DNA of 64,000 bases from Meconema thalassinum (GCA_946902985.2 OX336393.1:51705265-51769264); one strand, 5' to 3'; positions 22,373 through 34,170 are shown, counted from the stretch's first letter. Numbers and translations: made by a program. Notes: generated by a model from the sequence alone, not told the origin.

Positions 22373-23175
22373 CCCCCAGGGGATTAAAACTTGTGGGGCG
22401 TAGGATGGCGACCACGGGACTCAAGCTGAGTCCGGCATTTCTTCCACATACTAGTGCCGGGCTCCTCACTGTCTTCTTTCCTGTCAACCTCTCTTGGTCA
22501 ACTCTTGTTCTCTTCCGACTCCGACGGTATGCGGGTATTCGAGGCCTAGGGAGTCCCTTCCTTTCCCGCCTTAATTGGCCCTTCACTCATCTTTCCTGAT
22601 CCCTCATTATTCTAGGGATCAGCCTTCTTCTTATTTCCATTGCATTATCTTTTTATCTTTAAGATTCCCGCACTGTTTTTTGAATTGGCTCCCTGTGTCT
22701 CTAAATTATATTTTGAGAGTTTTATTTTCTCGCTTTCAAATTACCTTTTGTGAGTATTTTCAATCTACATAGAATTTTGTATTTTCGATCTAAACTCTAA
22801 TTGTAAGTATTTTCAATCTAAATTGCATTTTGTGAGTATTTTCAATCTGATACGGCATTTCATTCTACATTGCATTGTGTATTTTCAATTGCAATTGCAT
22901 TTTGTACGCATTTTGAATTTCAACTGTATTTTTTTAGTATTTCGAATCTACATTGAATTTTCTAAGTATATTGAACCTCAACTACATTTTGTTTGTATTT
23001 TTCAATCTAAGTTACTTTTTTGAGTATTTTCAGTCTAAATTACCTTTTGTAAGTATTTTCAATCTACCTTGGTTTTTTGTTTTGGTTTCCATTTCACTGT
23101 CATTTTCGCTATCACCCAGGCAATTAGGGGCCGATGACCTAGATGTTAGGCCCCTTGAAACAACAATTATCATCA
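22373..23175 (+). mobile_element. CAT-tailed retroelement, minisatellite-bearing type
   Basis: The 5' end reads CCCCCAGGGGATTAAAACTTGTG. It shares GTCAACTCTTGTTCTCTTCC and CGAGGCCTAGGGAGTC. A degenerate array of about 30-bp units (GTAAGTATTTTCAATCTA-like) fills about 22730-23075. The 3' end is AGGGGCCGATGACCTAGATG, TTAGGCCCC and ATCATCATCATTA. Open frames within the array are by-products of the repeat. Confidence 0.8.
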
Positions 23176-23650
23176 TCATTAATCTATCTCTCAAAAGGAA
23201 GACAAGAGACGAAGATGTTTTCTCTCTTGTGAATATTCCTTCCTTATTGACATCATTCTGTCATGTAGCGATGGAACTAGAATGGGTTGGAAGCAAGAGT
23301 GAATGCTTTTACTGCTTCTGTAGCATTAGCAAGCTTTTGAATCATCCTGTATTGTTGTGACATGATATAAGAACAGCAAGCAATCTCACTAGACTTGGCT
23401 GGAGAATGTCTCGTGTAGGCGACACTGCCCATCCATATTGTGTCCCCCGGGCATCTCCTATCCTCTCTGTTCTCCACAAACAAAGAGTCGGTCACAAAGT
23501 GAATCCCAAAGTAGTTTTCAAATTTCCATCCCACTCGTGGTTACATTGTCCCCAGGACAATCGATTGTTGTTGCTTCATTTTGGGGGCTTAGATATCTCT
23601 GGTAAAAGCCTCGCGTATATTAGGTGCAGCGGCGTACCGACAGGGGGTGG
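23176..23650. other. Unassigned spacer
   Basis: Open frames at 23277-23669 lack recognised motifs. It may be a decayed upstream part of the LINE that follows, but I cannot align it. Confidence 0.4.
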
Positions 23651-23664
23651 GTTAGTGTTTAAAC

Positions 23665-24376
23665 ATTGATCCATCTATCACCTGCAGTAAACTGAGAGCG
23701 ATCAAGGGAACTACTTGCGTGTGGCGGAGCTCTTTCCGGTCACGGAGAGAGTCCGTCATTTTGTGTAGGCTAAGGATAGGTCATACAAGATTCACCCATT
23801 CGTACCTAATGAGAAGGGAAGACCCCCCACTTTGTACCTGTGGAGTCGTTTTCACCGTGGCCCACATTTTAACCGAGTGTGTGGATCTTGCTCACTTAGG
23901 AAGAAACCTCGGTTTGCAGATTACACTCAAACTTATATTAGCCGATGACGCGGTGGCTGCTGATCGCGTTATCCGCTTTATAAGTGAGTGTGGATTAGGG
24001 CCAGCAATATAACTTTTCCAGTGTAAATTGACTCAACGACTTTGAATGATAATTTTTTGTTTTTCCGTAATTTTGTTAATTTTATGTATGTCTACCCCTT
24101 ATTAATCCCGTTTTCCAACGGGGTCGGGGATGAGATGCGATGGAAGTCTTTGTGGCGATGGTTTTTACGGCCGGATGCCCTTCCTGACGCCAACCTCATT
24201 TATAATTTTTATAATTATTATTTTTATTTAATTTTTTGTTTTATTAATTTTAGGTCTTTTTTAAATTTAGGTGTCCACCTCTAAATTTTAAATTCAATTC
24301 CAAATTTTATATTCTTTAATCTGTGTTAATAGGGACAGATGACCTCGTAGTTCCGCCCCTTAAAACGACAATAACT
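23665..24376 (+). pseudogene. LINE 3' end, C-terminus with Cys/His knuckle (I/Jockey-like)
   Basis: A frame runs from about 23665 to the stop after 24009. It encodes NIDPSITCSKLRAIK, RRESVILCRLRIGHTRFTHS, PPLCTCGVVFTVAHILTEC (C-x-C...H...C knuckle) and ends ISECGLGPAI. This is the tail that follows RT/RNase H in I- and Jockey-type LINEs. The 3'UTR includes GGGGTCGGGGATGAGATGC and GGCCGGATGCCCTTCCTGAC. It ends in GGGACAGATGACCTCGTAG and CGACAATAACTAAC, a tail also seen at 47672-47720 in reverse. It is severely 5'-truncated. Confidence 0.75.
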
Positions 24377-24845
24377 AACATCTATCACCTGTTTTACACT
24401 ACCACTAGTGAGGCGTCTCAACTCCTGTATATATTTTATAAGTGATCACGTTCCTCACTTGGTGAATGCCCTTCACTCTACTCTCAGCGAGACTCCTCCT
24501 TCAGTGTTGGAGCGAGCCATGGATGAGTTTTACTGTTGAAGTGTGCGAACGGTAACCTTTTTCACGTCGCTTCGGGTTGCTCTAATTGTGTGTCTGTTTC
24601 GTTAAAGATAATTCAGTACATGAGGAGTTTCAGCAATTTATTCCAATTAATAATGATACAGATAAAGTCATGAAGATAGGCATATTTTGAGAGTCAGTAG
24701 TAATGGCAAAATATTATTTTGCTCTCACATAATATCAATATTCTAAGCAACCACGTAACTATTTTCATGATGTTACCACTACATCGTTTTAGTTTTGATA
24801 TTTAGTTACGGTTTTCCATATTTTTTAGTTTTTTTTTTCATTTTT
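24377..24845. other. Unassigned spacer
   Basis: Nothing recognised. The final T run precedes the insertion at 24846. Confidence 0.5.
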
Positions 24846-25605
24846 AGCCTATCTTCATTTTATTAAAAAATAGGCTTATGTGATCACCTTTTGTCGGTGT
24901 GTCTGTGTGTGTGCGTGTATGTCTCCCCCTAATAACGTTTAAACGGCTGGAGCGATTTCAATGAAACTCCGTAAGATCATAGCACCATTCTGGCCGACCC
25001 CGACCGTGCCCTTCAAATTTTATTGTCTCTCACCAATCCAACATGGCGGCTGTGCGAAATATTTCACCAGCATTCAGTATCTCCGAAATTATTACAGATA
25101 TCACCGTGAAATTTTGTACGGTGATAAAGGGCACTGCTACAAATTTATCTATGTAACTTTCAAACACCTGTAAAGTACAAAACGAACATGGCGGCCAAGC
25201 GAATTTGAAACATTTTAATAGACTCTTGTCGTGATTTAACCATCTGAGCGCAGTGAAATGTGGCACAGTAAATGATTGTACATATTGTAATGCACTGGCA
25301 TCTAATTTATTTCAATTGTTTTCATAACCACAAGATGGCAGCTGTGCGAAGTTTTAAAATATTATTTTTACTTCTTGTTTGCTAATCATACGATTGAAGT
25401 TTGAATGCCACACGTACACAATAATCTTCATGTAATAGTACATAAATAAAAATCCAGCCTGGCGACCATCTGAAATATTTAGACGATTCTCAATATCTAC
25501 GAATCTATCACAACAATCAAACTTAAATTTCGTATGTTGATAAAGGCAATTAACATGCGTAGGATATATGAAAATAGGCTGTATAGCTCTTCACGGAACT
25601 ACTTG
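24846..25605 (+). mobile_element. Helentron-like non-autonomous element A2
   Basis: AGCCTATCTTC at the 5' end, preceded by a T run, folds with AAAAATAGGCT. TTATGTGATCACC, a (GT)n tract, TTTAAACGGCTGGAGCGATT and ATGGCGGCTGTGCGAAATAT follow. The 3' end has GAAAATAGGCT at 25570-25580, the hairpin TCTTCACGGA and ACTTGTTT. It is a shorter sibling of A1 and A3 with fewer tandem units. Confidence 0.7.
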
Positions 25606-26151
25606 TTTAATTCTGAGGAAAAAATGAGGCCTAAATAGTTTTAATGCAAAGAGAACGGTTATTTAATTATTGTCTTTTATGAATAATAATTGAAATATCA
25701 TTTTAATTATGATGATGACTGTCGCTTTAAGGGCCTGAACAGCAAGGTCATCTTCCCATTTAATGATGTACAAAATTATCCTATTAGCCTAAATTAATTA
25801 AACACCCCCCTCCCAAGAACAAAATCCTGCTTACGCCACAGATTAGGTGTATGGTATTTGTGTGATAACCCGTGTTAATGCTGTCATTGTCGTAATGAAG
25901 TAAAAGTAAACCCTCTCCTAGGCAGTCATCCCAAAGGTTTGGTTCGATTCCCGGCCCTGCCGAGAAATTAGAATCTGGTTTAAGGGCTGAAACGGGGTTC
26001 ACTCAATCTCTTGAGGCAGAACTGAGAAGAAATGGGTTCGATTCCCAGTTCATTCATCCTAGAAGGGTTTCCTTGGTTTGCCACATATTCACCAGGTGAA
26101 TGCTGACATAGTTCCAAAATTAAGAGCATTGTCGCCTCCTACGGAATACTA
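25606..26151 (+). mobile_element. SINE-related fragment(s), S2-like
   Basis: From about 25850 there are diverged tail words (GTGTGATAACCCGTGTTAAT in reverse sense). GGTTCGATTCCCGGCC and GGGTTCGATTCCCAG are B-box-like. GTTTCCTTGGTTTGCCAC and CAAAATTAAGAGCATTGTCG are body-like. The block looks like two rearranged SINE remnants. 25606-25850 is unassigned. Confidence 0.45.
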
Positions 26152-26703
26152 GCCTCTCCTAGGGAGTCTCTTCCTTTCCCCGCCTTAATTGGCCCTTCTC
26201 TCATCTTTCCTGATACTCTCATTCTTCGAGGGGTCAGCCTTCTTTTTCATGTCATTGTATCCCATGCCTTTTGCTCAAAGCCCTCAATGAGGCAGGGTGT
26301 GTGTAGCCCCACCACTTCGGGTGCACCCTGGATAGTGCTACACCCTGAGGGGCTCACGGCTGGTGAGTTTGGGAGTTGGTGACCCCGAGGGATTCCTCAG
26401 CTGGGTCCGTTTTGTCCCCTTTTTCCTCTGACCTTGGAGCGGACCCCTCTCCTCTTTCCTATCTGCCTTTCATGGCTCTCCTTCCTTCCAAGTCCCTCAA
26501 TCCTCATTCTTCGAGGGTTGAGGGCATTTCTTTTCTTCCTGTCCTTTATTGGCCTTATCCTTTATTTGTTTACCATTTCTTCTTCTAGTCTGTAAGTTTG
26601 AAGTTAGTATTAGTTATAGTTTTCATTCTCATCTCATCTTTCACCATCACCCAAACCATTAGGGGCCGATAACCTAGACGTTAGGCCCCTTAAAACAACA
26701 ATC
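26152..26703 (+). mobile_element. CAT-tailed retroelement, 5'-truncated
   Basis: It starts within CCTAGGGAGTCTCTTCC. It contains GCCTTTTGCTCAAAGCCCTC, GGGTGCACCCTGGATAG, CTCACGGCTGGTGAGTTTGG, the TTCTTCGAGGGTTGAGGG segment and the 3' hairpin GGGGCCGATAACCTAGACGT plus TAGGCCCC. It belongs to the body type found at 48527. Confidence 0.8.
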
Positions 26704-27341
26704 AGCATGTACTTCAGGCAAGTGTCGGGGGCCATGGCCGCCTTCTTTTCTCACACACACCCAAAACGCATAGGCCTGATGACCACCAGCACCAGCAACA
26801 ACAGCTCACTGTCATAAAAAAGAAGAAAACTATGAAATGGTGCATGGCTAATGGATGTAAAACTCCACCCATGCTGTTATTACCATGAACTAATTTCCAG
26901 CATACGATGTAAATATAATACGCTTTACCTCGGGCACGTAAGTATTAATAATTGTCGTGAAATGAAGGATCTTGAATGTTGCTGCTTTGAAATTCAAATA
27001 GCACTCCTCCTGCTGTTCAAAATTCCGTGTGCCCATGAGCTGAGTTTACGGCTTGTGCTGGAGATAAACCTAGCAGAAGGCTATACGCTTCTTTGGTTCG
27101 CATGTAAATAATTGAATATTTCTGGGCTTGAATATCCTATTACCTACATCCTGTTTGGAGCCTTCATGGAGTGCTATTGAGCAGCATAATTCGATAAGTG
27201 TAGGTACATATGACCACGTCAGCAGGTGACGCCAGAGGGATGCGCCTGATGGGCCAACCAAATTCACTACAGTATAGAGAGCTTTGCAGCGTTGTCGTAT
27301 TGACAATTGATATTGTAACTTTTCAGTCGGTCAACAAGCTT
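26704..27341. other. Unassigned spacer
   Basis: No supported gene. An 86-codon frame (26851-27111) has no recognisable domain. Confidence 0.5.
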
Positions 27342-27744
27342 GCCACGCTGTGAGAGTGGTTATCGTGTCAGACTACCAACCCCAAGCTTGCAGGTTCGCT
27401 CCTGACCGTGGTTAGTGATTTCTGAAATGCGACAAAAATCACGGCACGCATGTCATACTTTGTTGGCATGTTAAAGAATCTATTTTAATTCAGTAGGCCG
27501 TGTTCATAATGGCAAAATTATTCTCGAAATTTTTCGCCAACATGAAGTTCCTCCTTTCTCTACTAGAAAGCGCTAGTGTCGAGGAGCTTAGATATCTAAC
27601 CTCCTTGACTTTCATAACGTTCCAAGGAATGACAAAATTCGACATGCAAGCTGCCCTCTGGGCGTCAAATGACAAATCTTGCACCCGGCACCCGAGGCCA
27701 TACGATATTATTATTATTATTAGTCTATTATTATTATTATTACA

Positions 27745-27803
<59 letters not shown>
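27342..27803 (+). mobile_element. tRNA-derived SINE, family S3, with long (ATT)n tail
   Basis: It has GTGAGAGTGGTTATCGTGTC (A box), GCAGGTTCGCTCC (B box), the body CACGGCACGCATGTCATAC, CTAGAAAGCGCTAGTGTCG and ATTCGACATGCAAGCTGCC, then CGAGGCCATACGATATT leading into about 95 bases of ATT repeat. The tail explains long Asn/Ile/Tyr-only open frames on both strands. Confidence 0.85.
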
Positions 27804-27804
<1 letters not shown>

Positions 27805-27983
27805 GTCAGTCAACAGAATATAATCCCAATTACTGGGACACGCGAAGTTTCGCTCCCAAAGTGAGCATCATCAGATCCAAATATACAACAAAATATAGCT
27901 GTACAATACACTGCCAAACCCACAATACCCTCCAAAAACAAAGAGGCACGGTAAAAAAGTATGGGAACTATTACTGATAAATA

Positions 27984-28222
27984 TAAGGTGCGTTCAAAAA
28001 GTAACGTGCTGGAGGCATAATTACAGAAACCAGTACCTGTATGTTAGAAGTATTGGCCCTGGTTGTTGAGGCACTTGTCCCACTGTGACACGAGGTGGTG
28101 AATGGCTGTCTCATATAATTCCCTGGGCTGCGATGTGAACCAGTTCCGCACGTACAGCTGTACATCGGCGTCCGAGGTGAGTCGTTGGCCCCGCAAAGCC
28201 CTTTTCAGGGGACCAAATATGG
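27984..28222 (-). mobile_element. mariner 3' fragment joined to a Helitron end
   Basis: On the minus strand the terminal inverted repeat ends at 27984 (plus strand TAAGGTGCGTTCAAAAAGTA). The C-terminal transposase region includes FGPLKRALRGQRLTSDADVQ and WDKCLNNQG, matching 21250-21435. At about 28222 the mariner sequence stops mid-ORF and Helitron sequence begins. Confidence 0.8.
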
Positions 28223-28554
28223 CGTCAAGGGGCACTCTAGATTTTTTCACGCAATTTTCACGTGTGAGTGTGGTACAAAAAGTATTTTTCACCCGACTAT
28301 AAAGGGTCTCCGAAAACCACATTTAAAGGCCCTTAAATTAACAGTGTCTGTGATATTCCCAGAAAACTAACTTCGCTCTGATATACCTATAAAGGAATGA
28401 CAAACGCCTAACCACTGCACCAGTAGCTGAATTGATAAAGTCTGATTATTCATACCAAGGATAAATCAGTCATAGCATTCATGATTGAGATTTTGCTAAG
28501 TGTACTCTTTACAACTAGAATATCCACGGGCGAAGCCACGACGGGTAATGCTAG
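28223..28554 (+). mobile_element. Non-autonomous Helitron 3' portion (H1)
   Basis: It shares GTCAAGGGGCACTCTAG, TTTTTCACGCAATTTTCACG and TTAAAGGCCCTTAAATTAAC with the Helitrons ending at 47581 and 53212. The end has the GGGCGAAGCC hairpin region and TAATGCTAG followed by T, the CTAG-T ending of Helitrons. The 5' half is missing. Confidence 0.8.
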
Positions 28555-28960
28555 TTAAGATTATGTTGGAAAGCAGATAATAGCATTAAGATTGCTTCAT
28601 ATGGAAAATTACCGTTGGTGTGTTGACTCTTTTATCAAAGAGCACTTGGATGTTGACGCGTTGGCTCCACACAACGAGATTATCTCCCTGTGTTGTTTAC
28701 CGAACAGAGTACGTCTGATAATTGGGCCGAATTACTTTTCTTATTACCAGATCAGGTTTCTCATCTTATTACCAAGGACCGGATCCTTAAGGTTTTACCT
28801 ATTTATTTCCTTACTTCTGAATACAAAAAAATACTTGAATAATTTTCCGAATCACATTCAAAAGAGTCATATTCATGAATTCTGTAGAAATTAAGAAACC
28901 CTAAATGATATGCGAGTATCTAAAAATACCTAGTTTTGTTCCATTTCTTCTTCTTTCGTT
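28555..28960. other. Unassigned spacer
   Basis: A 100-codon frame (28592-28894) shows no recognised motif. Confidence 0.45.
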
Positions 28961-29083
28961 TCACCCTTTATGGGGTACGTTGAATCAATCATTTCCCTGT
29001 ACGCTGTTCTTTCCGTAGAGCCCAGTACTTCTTCAGTCTTTCCGATCTTTTCCTCTGTTCTTCCCAGATAATGGGTTTGGATT

Positions 29084-29852
29084 TTAGTGTAGTCTGCCTT
29101 GGAACCTTATATTTTCGTCTTTAGAAATTAATTTGGCTGTTCGATCGAGTAATGACGTTTCTGTCATTTTCAATTCTACTAGAACTTTTTCAATTTCTTT
29201 AAACCAGTTGGGTTTTGTTTTACGATTACGGAAAATGTCAAATATTTGTTTCGTTAATCTATTAGAATCCATTCTCAGAAGATGACCGTAAACATTTATT
29301 ATCCTTTTTCGCATGGTATCTGAGAATTTTACAATTTTCTGGTAGAGAGTTTCATTCCTATTGTATATAATCTTGCTATCCTGAAAATTTGGTCACATAA
29401 TTTTTCTTAAAATTTTCCTTTCCTTCAGCTCGAGTTTTTCCATTTGGCCCTTAAAATTTATAGTTAGTGTTTCTGCTGAGTACAGTGCTTCTGGCTTAAT
29501 CACTGTCTTGTAATTTTTAATTTTGGATCCCCATGAAAGGGATTTTTTTATTGTATGTATCTTTTGTTAATTGGAAGGCCAGTTCAAGCTTATTTTTCCT
29601 GGATTCCATTGCTTTACGTTCACCAGCATTCCAGCTAATGCATTCTCCTAGATATTTGAATTCTTGTATTATTTCAATTTTTTGTTCTATAACTTTGAAG
29701 TATTTACGAGGGTGTTTGTTGTTCGTCATGATCTTGGTTTTTATTGTATCAAAGTTGGATTTATAATCCATATTTTTAAAAACAAACCACAAGACAGTGT
29801 TTCTTCTTAGTTCTAGTTGATAAAGAGAAATCCTACCTGACAGAGAATTCAA
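29084..29852 (-). pseudogene. LINE reverse-transcriptase C-terminal region, frameshifted
   Basis: The minus strand from 29852 reads TKIMTNNKHPRKYFKVIEQ, IIQEFKYLGECISWNAGE and LAFQLTKDTYNKK. A frame change near 29520 leads to IKPEALYSAETL and MEKLELKERKILRKIM, then an in-frame stop. A third segment (29314-29084) has MRKRIINVYGHLLRMDSNRL and TKQIFDIFRNRKTKPNWFKE. It is the same LINE family as 37049-37350, 37828-38286 and 54590-55110. Confidence 0.8.
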
Positions 29853-30118
29853 ATACTTTTAGTACTTTTCAGCTTAGACATCTTAATGTTTGCTTATTTA
29901 CTGTCAGGAAAGTGGGGATAAATCTTGTATTGTTTCCGAGATCCCTATATTCTAAATAAACAAAGTTAATTAAACGGGATGGAGTGTGAAAGTCACCTCT
30001 AACTTCCTTGGGTTTGTTGAATTTGAATAATTAACATATTTCAGGAGAGCAAATATTGCCTAAAGTGTGACGTTCTCGGTGGTAATTTGATAAAAGACGT
30101 TATCATTATGTAAAATAT
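29853..30118. other. Unassigned spacer
   Basis: No feature seen. Confidence 0.45.
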
Positions 30119-30716
30119 TGTTACGGCTGTGAGTTTGTTTTGTCGCCTCGCCGCGTTGAGTCACAGCTGCCCCCAGGCTGTGTGTGCTCTGCCTCAGTGT
30201 ATTACGCGCGCGTTACGCAACGGGCTGCGAAGTGAAAGGGATGGTCCAGAATATTCGTGACCCAGCCAGTGAAGGAAATCTCTAGAAGCCGTGTGTCCTG
30301 GACGATTCTAGAATTCATTGAGTCACCAGCCTGCTATATAAGCGGCCTCAAAGTGAGGGGACCGAGCTTTCTGTGGGTGTGTGTTTCTGAGCTAGTGCGT
30401 GTTTTCCTGAGCGACAGAAGTGTGGTGACGAAGTGCCGTGCGAGTTACGAAATCCAGTTACATTGTTTCTCCCAGCTTGTGAACAGCCTGCAGCAAGTGA
30501 TCGTAAGTAACTGTAGTCGGGGTACATAAGGGAGAGGAGCAGGTAGTATCTGTCAAGGCCACCATACTCATTAGGACGGATTAACTTCTGTGGTTTGTTG
30601 ACAAGTGAAAGGACCAAGAGCGCTCAAGGAAGAGACTTGAGGAAACTGGAGTAAGGTTCCAATTGCTTGTATTTGCTGATAAGTAGTGTAATTTTCTGGC
30701 CGCAATAATAGTACAT
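30119..30716 (+). repeat. Possible solo LTR with TATA box
   Basis: It begins TGTTACGGCTGTGAG and has a promoter-like CTGCTATATAAGCGGCC at about 30332. A G/C-balanced leader follows, unlike the AT-rich surroundings. No matching second LTR, primer-binding site or certain target duplication is found, and the 3' border is obscured by the MITE at 30717. It could instead be an ordinary promoter region. Confidence 0.25.
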
Positions 30717-30834
30717 TATGCAACGAGCCTATAATGGCAATAATTAAGACACGACTATGTTTATAAAACGAGCGTAAGCGAGTTTTATAATATCCATACG
30801 AGTGTCTTAATTACCATTATAGGCGAGTTGCATA
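30717..30834. mobile_element. Palindromic MITE, ~52-bp arms
   Basis: TATGCAACGAGCCTATAATG at the left is mirrored by CATTATAGGCGAGTTGCATA at the right. The arms extend to TTTATAAAAC/GTTTTATAA with a 12-base loop GAGCGTAAGCGA. TA at both borders fits a TA target duplication, as for Tc1/mariner-type MITEs. Confidence 0.7.
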
Positions 30835-31299
30835 CGACTGTTTATGTTCGACGATAATTATAACTTTATTATATGTTTTAACATAAATATTCATAAACAT
30901 CTGTTGAGATTCAGTCACTCGAATTTTGTGATCGGAGTGCAGCGCTGGGTAGGATATCTCTGTTTTCCAAGTGCTCTGACCGACCGACGCATGCGCTCTG
31001 TGTGCTTGGCAAAGTTTACAGCCTGCCGATGTGCATCTGCATTCAGTGAAACTGTCCCTGAAGTCGTTTGAAAGCAATGAGCTGTGTTGAAATTGGAGTT
31101 GGGGATATTAAGGTATATACAGTGCTATTTCTAGTCTCAAATTCGCCAGTTTATTTACGCGAACATATGCACGGTGCACTTTCGGTAATTTATATAGACA
31201 TGTTGGATTTTGAGCGCATGCGCGAAGGTATCCTTACCTAATTGATCACACAACTGTTTCTTGAGCTCTGATTGGTGGGAGAAACTGTTTCATAATGAA
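30835..31299. other. Unassigned spacer
   Basis: Short opposite-strand frames (30817-31077) lack motifs. Nothing else is recognised. Confidence 0.45.
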
Positions 31300-31437
31300 C
31301 AAGATGTTCAGTAAAGAACATATAGCCTACTTTCTCCTAAATGCATGGGTATTGTTATAACTCTTTGCCTTTTCAAGGAGTATGATTGAATGTTGGTTGT
31401 AGTAGCTTGTTGAAATACAACGTGCTATAGGGATATT

Positions 31438-34170
31438 AAACATGAATATGAGGTGCCCTTTGCTAGTGCTACCTCTGTACCAAATTTCGTTCAATTCAGT
31501 TTCATCGTGTTTGAAATGATAGGGGGAATCGATTTGCACACATACTTGGCCACCATCTGCAAACTATTGGGCTGATGTTCTTGCAGTTTGGTCAGAATAT
31601 GTTTCCCACATAAAGATATGGTGTTGCAAAATTTGGTAGAGACTAGATTATTAGGTTGGTCGTAATTACATTTTAGCTTTTAACATTTGGATGGCCGCGA
31701 TTACGTTTCCGTCAAGATAGCGGTGATATAAAACATGACACTGAGGTGCCCTTTGCTAGTGCTACCTCTGTACCAAATTTCGTTCATTCGGTTCCACCGT
31801 GTTCGAATTAATAGGGGGAATGAATTTTGACATAAAGATGTCCGCCATCCGCAAACTATTAGGCTAATGACCTATTAGATTGGTCAAAGGATGCTCCCTC
31901 CATAAAGGTATGGAGTTGCAAAATTTGGTAGAGATCGGATGATTAGGTTAATCGTAATTTGATTTAAGCTTTGAACATTCGTGTGGCCGCCATTACGTTT
32001 CAGTCAAGAAGGCGGCGATATAAAACATGACACTGAGGTGCCCTTTGCTAGTGCTACCTCTGTACCAAATTTCGTTCCATTCGGTTTCACCGTGTTTGAA
32101 TTAATAGGGGGAATTGATTCTGACACAAAGATGGCCGCCATCCGCAAACTATTAGGCGAATGACCTATTAGATTGGTCAAAGGATGCTCCCTCCATAAAG
32201 GTATGGAGTTGCAAAATTTGGTAGAGATCGGATGATTAGGTTAATCGTAATTTGATTTAAGCTTTGAACATTCGTGTGGCCGCCATTACGTTTCAGTCAA
32301 GATGGCGGCGATATAAAACATGACACTGAGGTGCCCTTTGCTACTGCTACCTCTGTACCAAATTTCGTTCCATTCGGTTTCACCGTGTTTGATTTAATAG
32401 GGGGAATTTATTTTCACACAGTGATGGCCGCCATCCGCAAACTATTAGGCTAATGACCTACTAGTTTGGTCAAACGATGCTTCCTCTATAAGGGTATGTT
32501 GTTGCAAAAGTTGGTAGAGATCGGATGATTAGGTTAATCGTAATTTGATTTAAGCTTTGAACATTTGTGTGGCCGCCATTACGTTTCCGTCAAGATGGTG
32601 GCGATATAAAACATGAAACTGAGGTGACTTTTGTTAGTACTACCTCTGTACCAAATTTCGTTCCATTCGGTTACACAGTGTTCGAATTAATAGGGGGAAT
32701 CGATTTTCACACAAAGATGGCCGCCATCCGCAAACTATTACGCTGATGACCTATTAGTTTGGTCAAAGGATGCTCACCCCACAAAGGTATGACGTTGCAA
32801 AATTTGGTAGAGATCGGATGATTAGGTAAGTCGTAATTTGATTTAAGCTTTGAACTTTTGTGTCGCCGCCATTACGTTTCCGTCAAGATGGCGGCGATAT
32901 AAAACATGACACTGAGGTGCCCTTTGTTAGTACTACGTCTGTACCAAATTTCGTTCCATTCGGTTGCACCGTGTTCGAATTAATAGTGGGAATCGATTTT
33001 CACACAAATATGGCCGCCATCCGCAAACTATTACGCTGATTACCTATTAGATTGGCCAAAGGATGCTCCCTCCATAAAGGTATGTAGTTGCAAAATTTGG
33101 TAGAGATCGGATGATTAGGATAATCGTAATTTGATTTAAGCTTTGAACATTCGTGTGGCCGCCATTACGTTTCAGTCAAGATGGCGGCGATATAAAACAT
33201 GACACTGAGGTGCCCTTTGCTAGTGCTACCTCTGTACCAAATTTCGTTCCATTCGGTTCCACCGTGTTCGAATTAATAGGGGGAATCAATTTTGACATAA
33301 AGATGGCCACCATCCGCAAACTATTAGACTAATAACATATTAGATTGGTCAAAGGATGCTCCCTCCATAAAGGTATATTGTTGCAAAGTTTGGTAGAGAT
33401 CGGATGGTTATGTTAGTCGTAATTTAACTTAAGCTTTGAACATTTGTGTGGCCGCCATTACGTTTCTGTCAATATGGCGGCGATATAAAACATGACACTG
33501 AGATGCCCTTTGCTAGTGCTACCTCTGTACCAAATTTCGTTCCATTCGGTTTCACCGTGTTTGAATTAATAGGGAGAATTTATTTTCACACAAAGATGGC
33601 CGCCATCCGCAAACTATTAGGCTAATGACCTATTCGTTCGGTCAAAGGATGCTTCCTCTATAAGGGTATGTTGTTGCAAAATTTGGTAGAGATCGGATGA
33701 TTAGGTTAATCGTAATTTGATTTAAGCTTTGAACATTTGTGTGGCCGCCATTATGTTTCCGTCAAGATGGCGGCGATATAAAACATGACTCTGAGGTGCC
33801 TTTTGTTAGTACTACCTCTGTACCAAACTTCGTTCCATTCGGTTGCACCGTGTTCGAATTAATAGGGGGAATCGATTTTCACACAAAGATGGCCGCCATC
33901 CGCAAACTAATACGCTGATGACCTATTGGTTTGGTCAAATGATGCTTCCCCCATAAAGGTATGTTGTTGCAAAATTTGGTAGAGATCGGAAGATTAGGAG
34001 AGTCGTAATTTGATTTAAGCTTTGAACATTTGTGTGGCCGCCATTACGTTTCCGTCAAGATGGCGGCGATATAAAACATGACACTGAGGTGTCCTTTGCT
34101 AGTGCTACCTTTGTACCAAATTTCGTTCTATTCGCATTCACCGTGTTCGAATTGATAGGGGGGGACAGAC
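31438..34170 (-). repeat. 293-bp tandem array, about 9-10 units
   Basis: The phrase AAACATGACACTGAGGTGCC starts at 31731, 32023, 32316, 32609, 32902, 33195, 33488, 33781 and 34074, with a diverged copy at 31438. Spacing is 292-293 throughout. Each unit carries GGCCGCCATTACGTTTC, AAGATGGCGGCGATATA and GATGGCCGCCATCCGC. No frame stays open across units. Confidence 0.95.

Noticed and set aside
22575..23360. Several overlapping small ORFs (Phe/Ile/Ser-rich)
   Set aside because: They arise from the degenerate 30-bp array inside a CAT-tailed element; repeats at 7826-8059 and 42778-42966 behave the same way.
27490..27813. Open frames rich in Asn, Leu or Tyr
   Set aside because: They are translations of the (ATT)n tail of an S3 SINE.
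30119..30716. Complete LTR retrotransposon
   Set aside because: Only one LTR-like block with a TATA box is visible; no second LTR, primer-binding site or gag/pol frame was found, so it is kept only as a low-confidence solo LTR.
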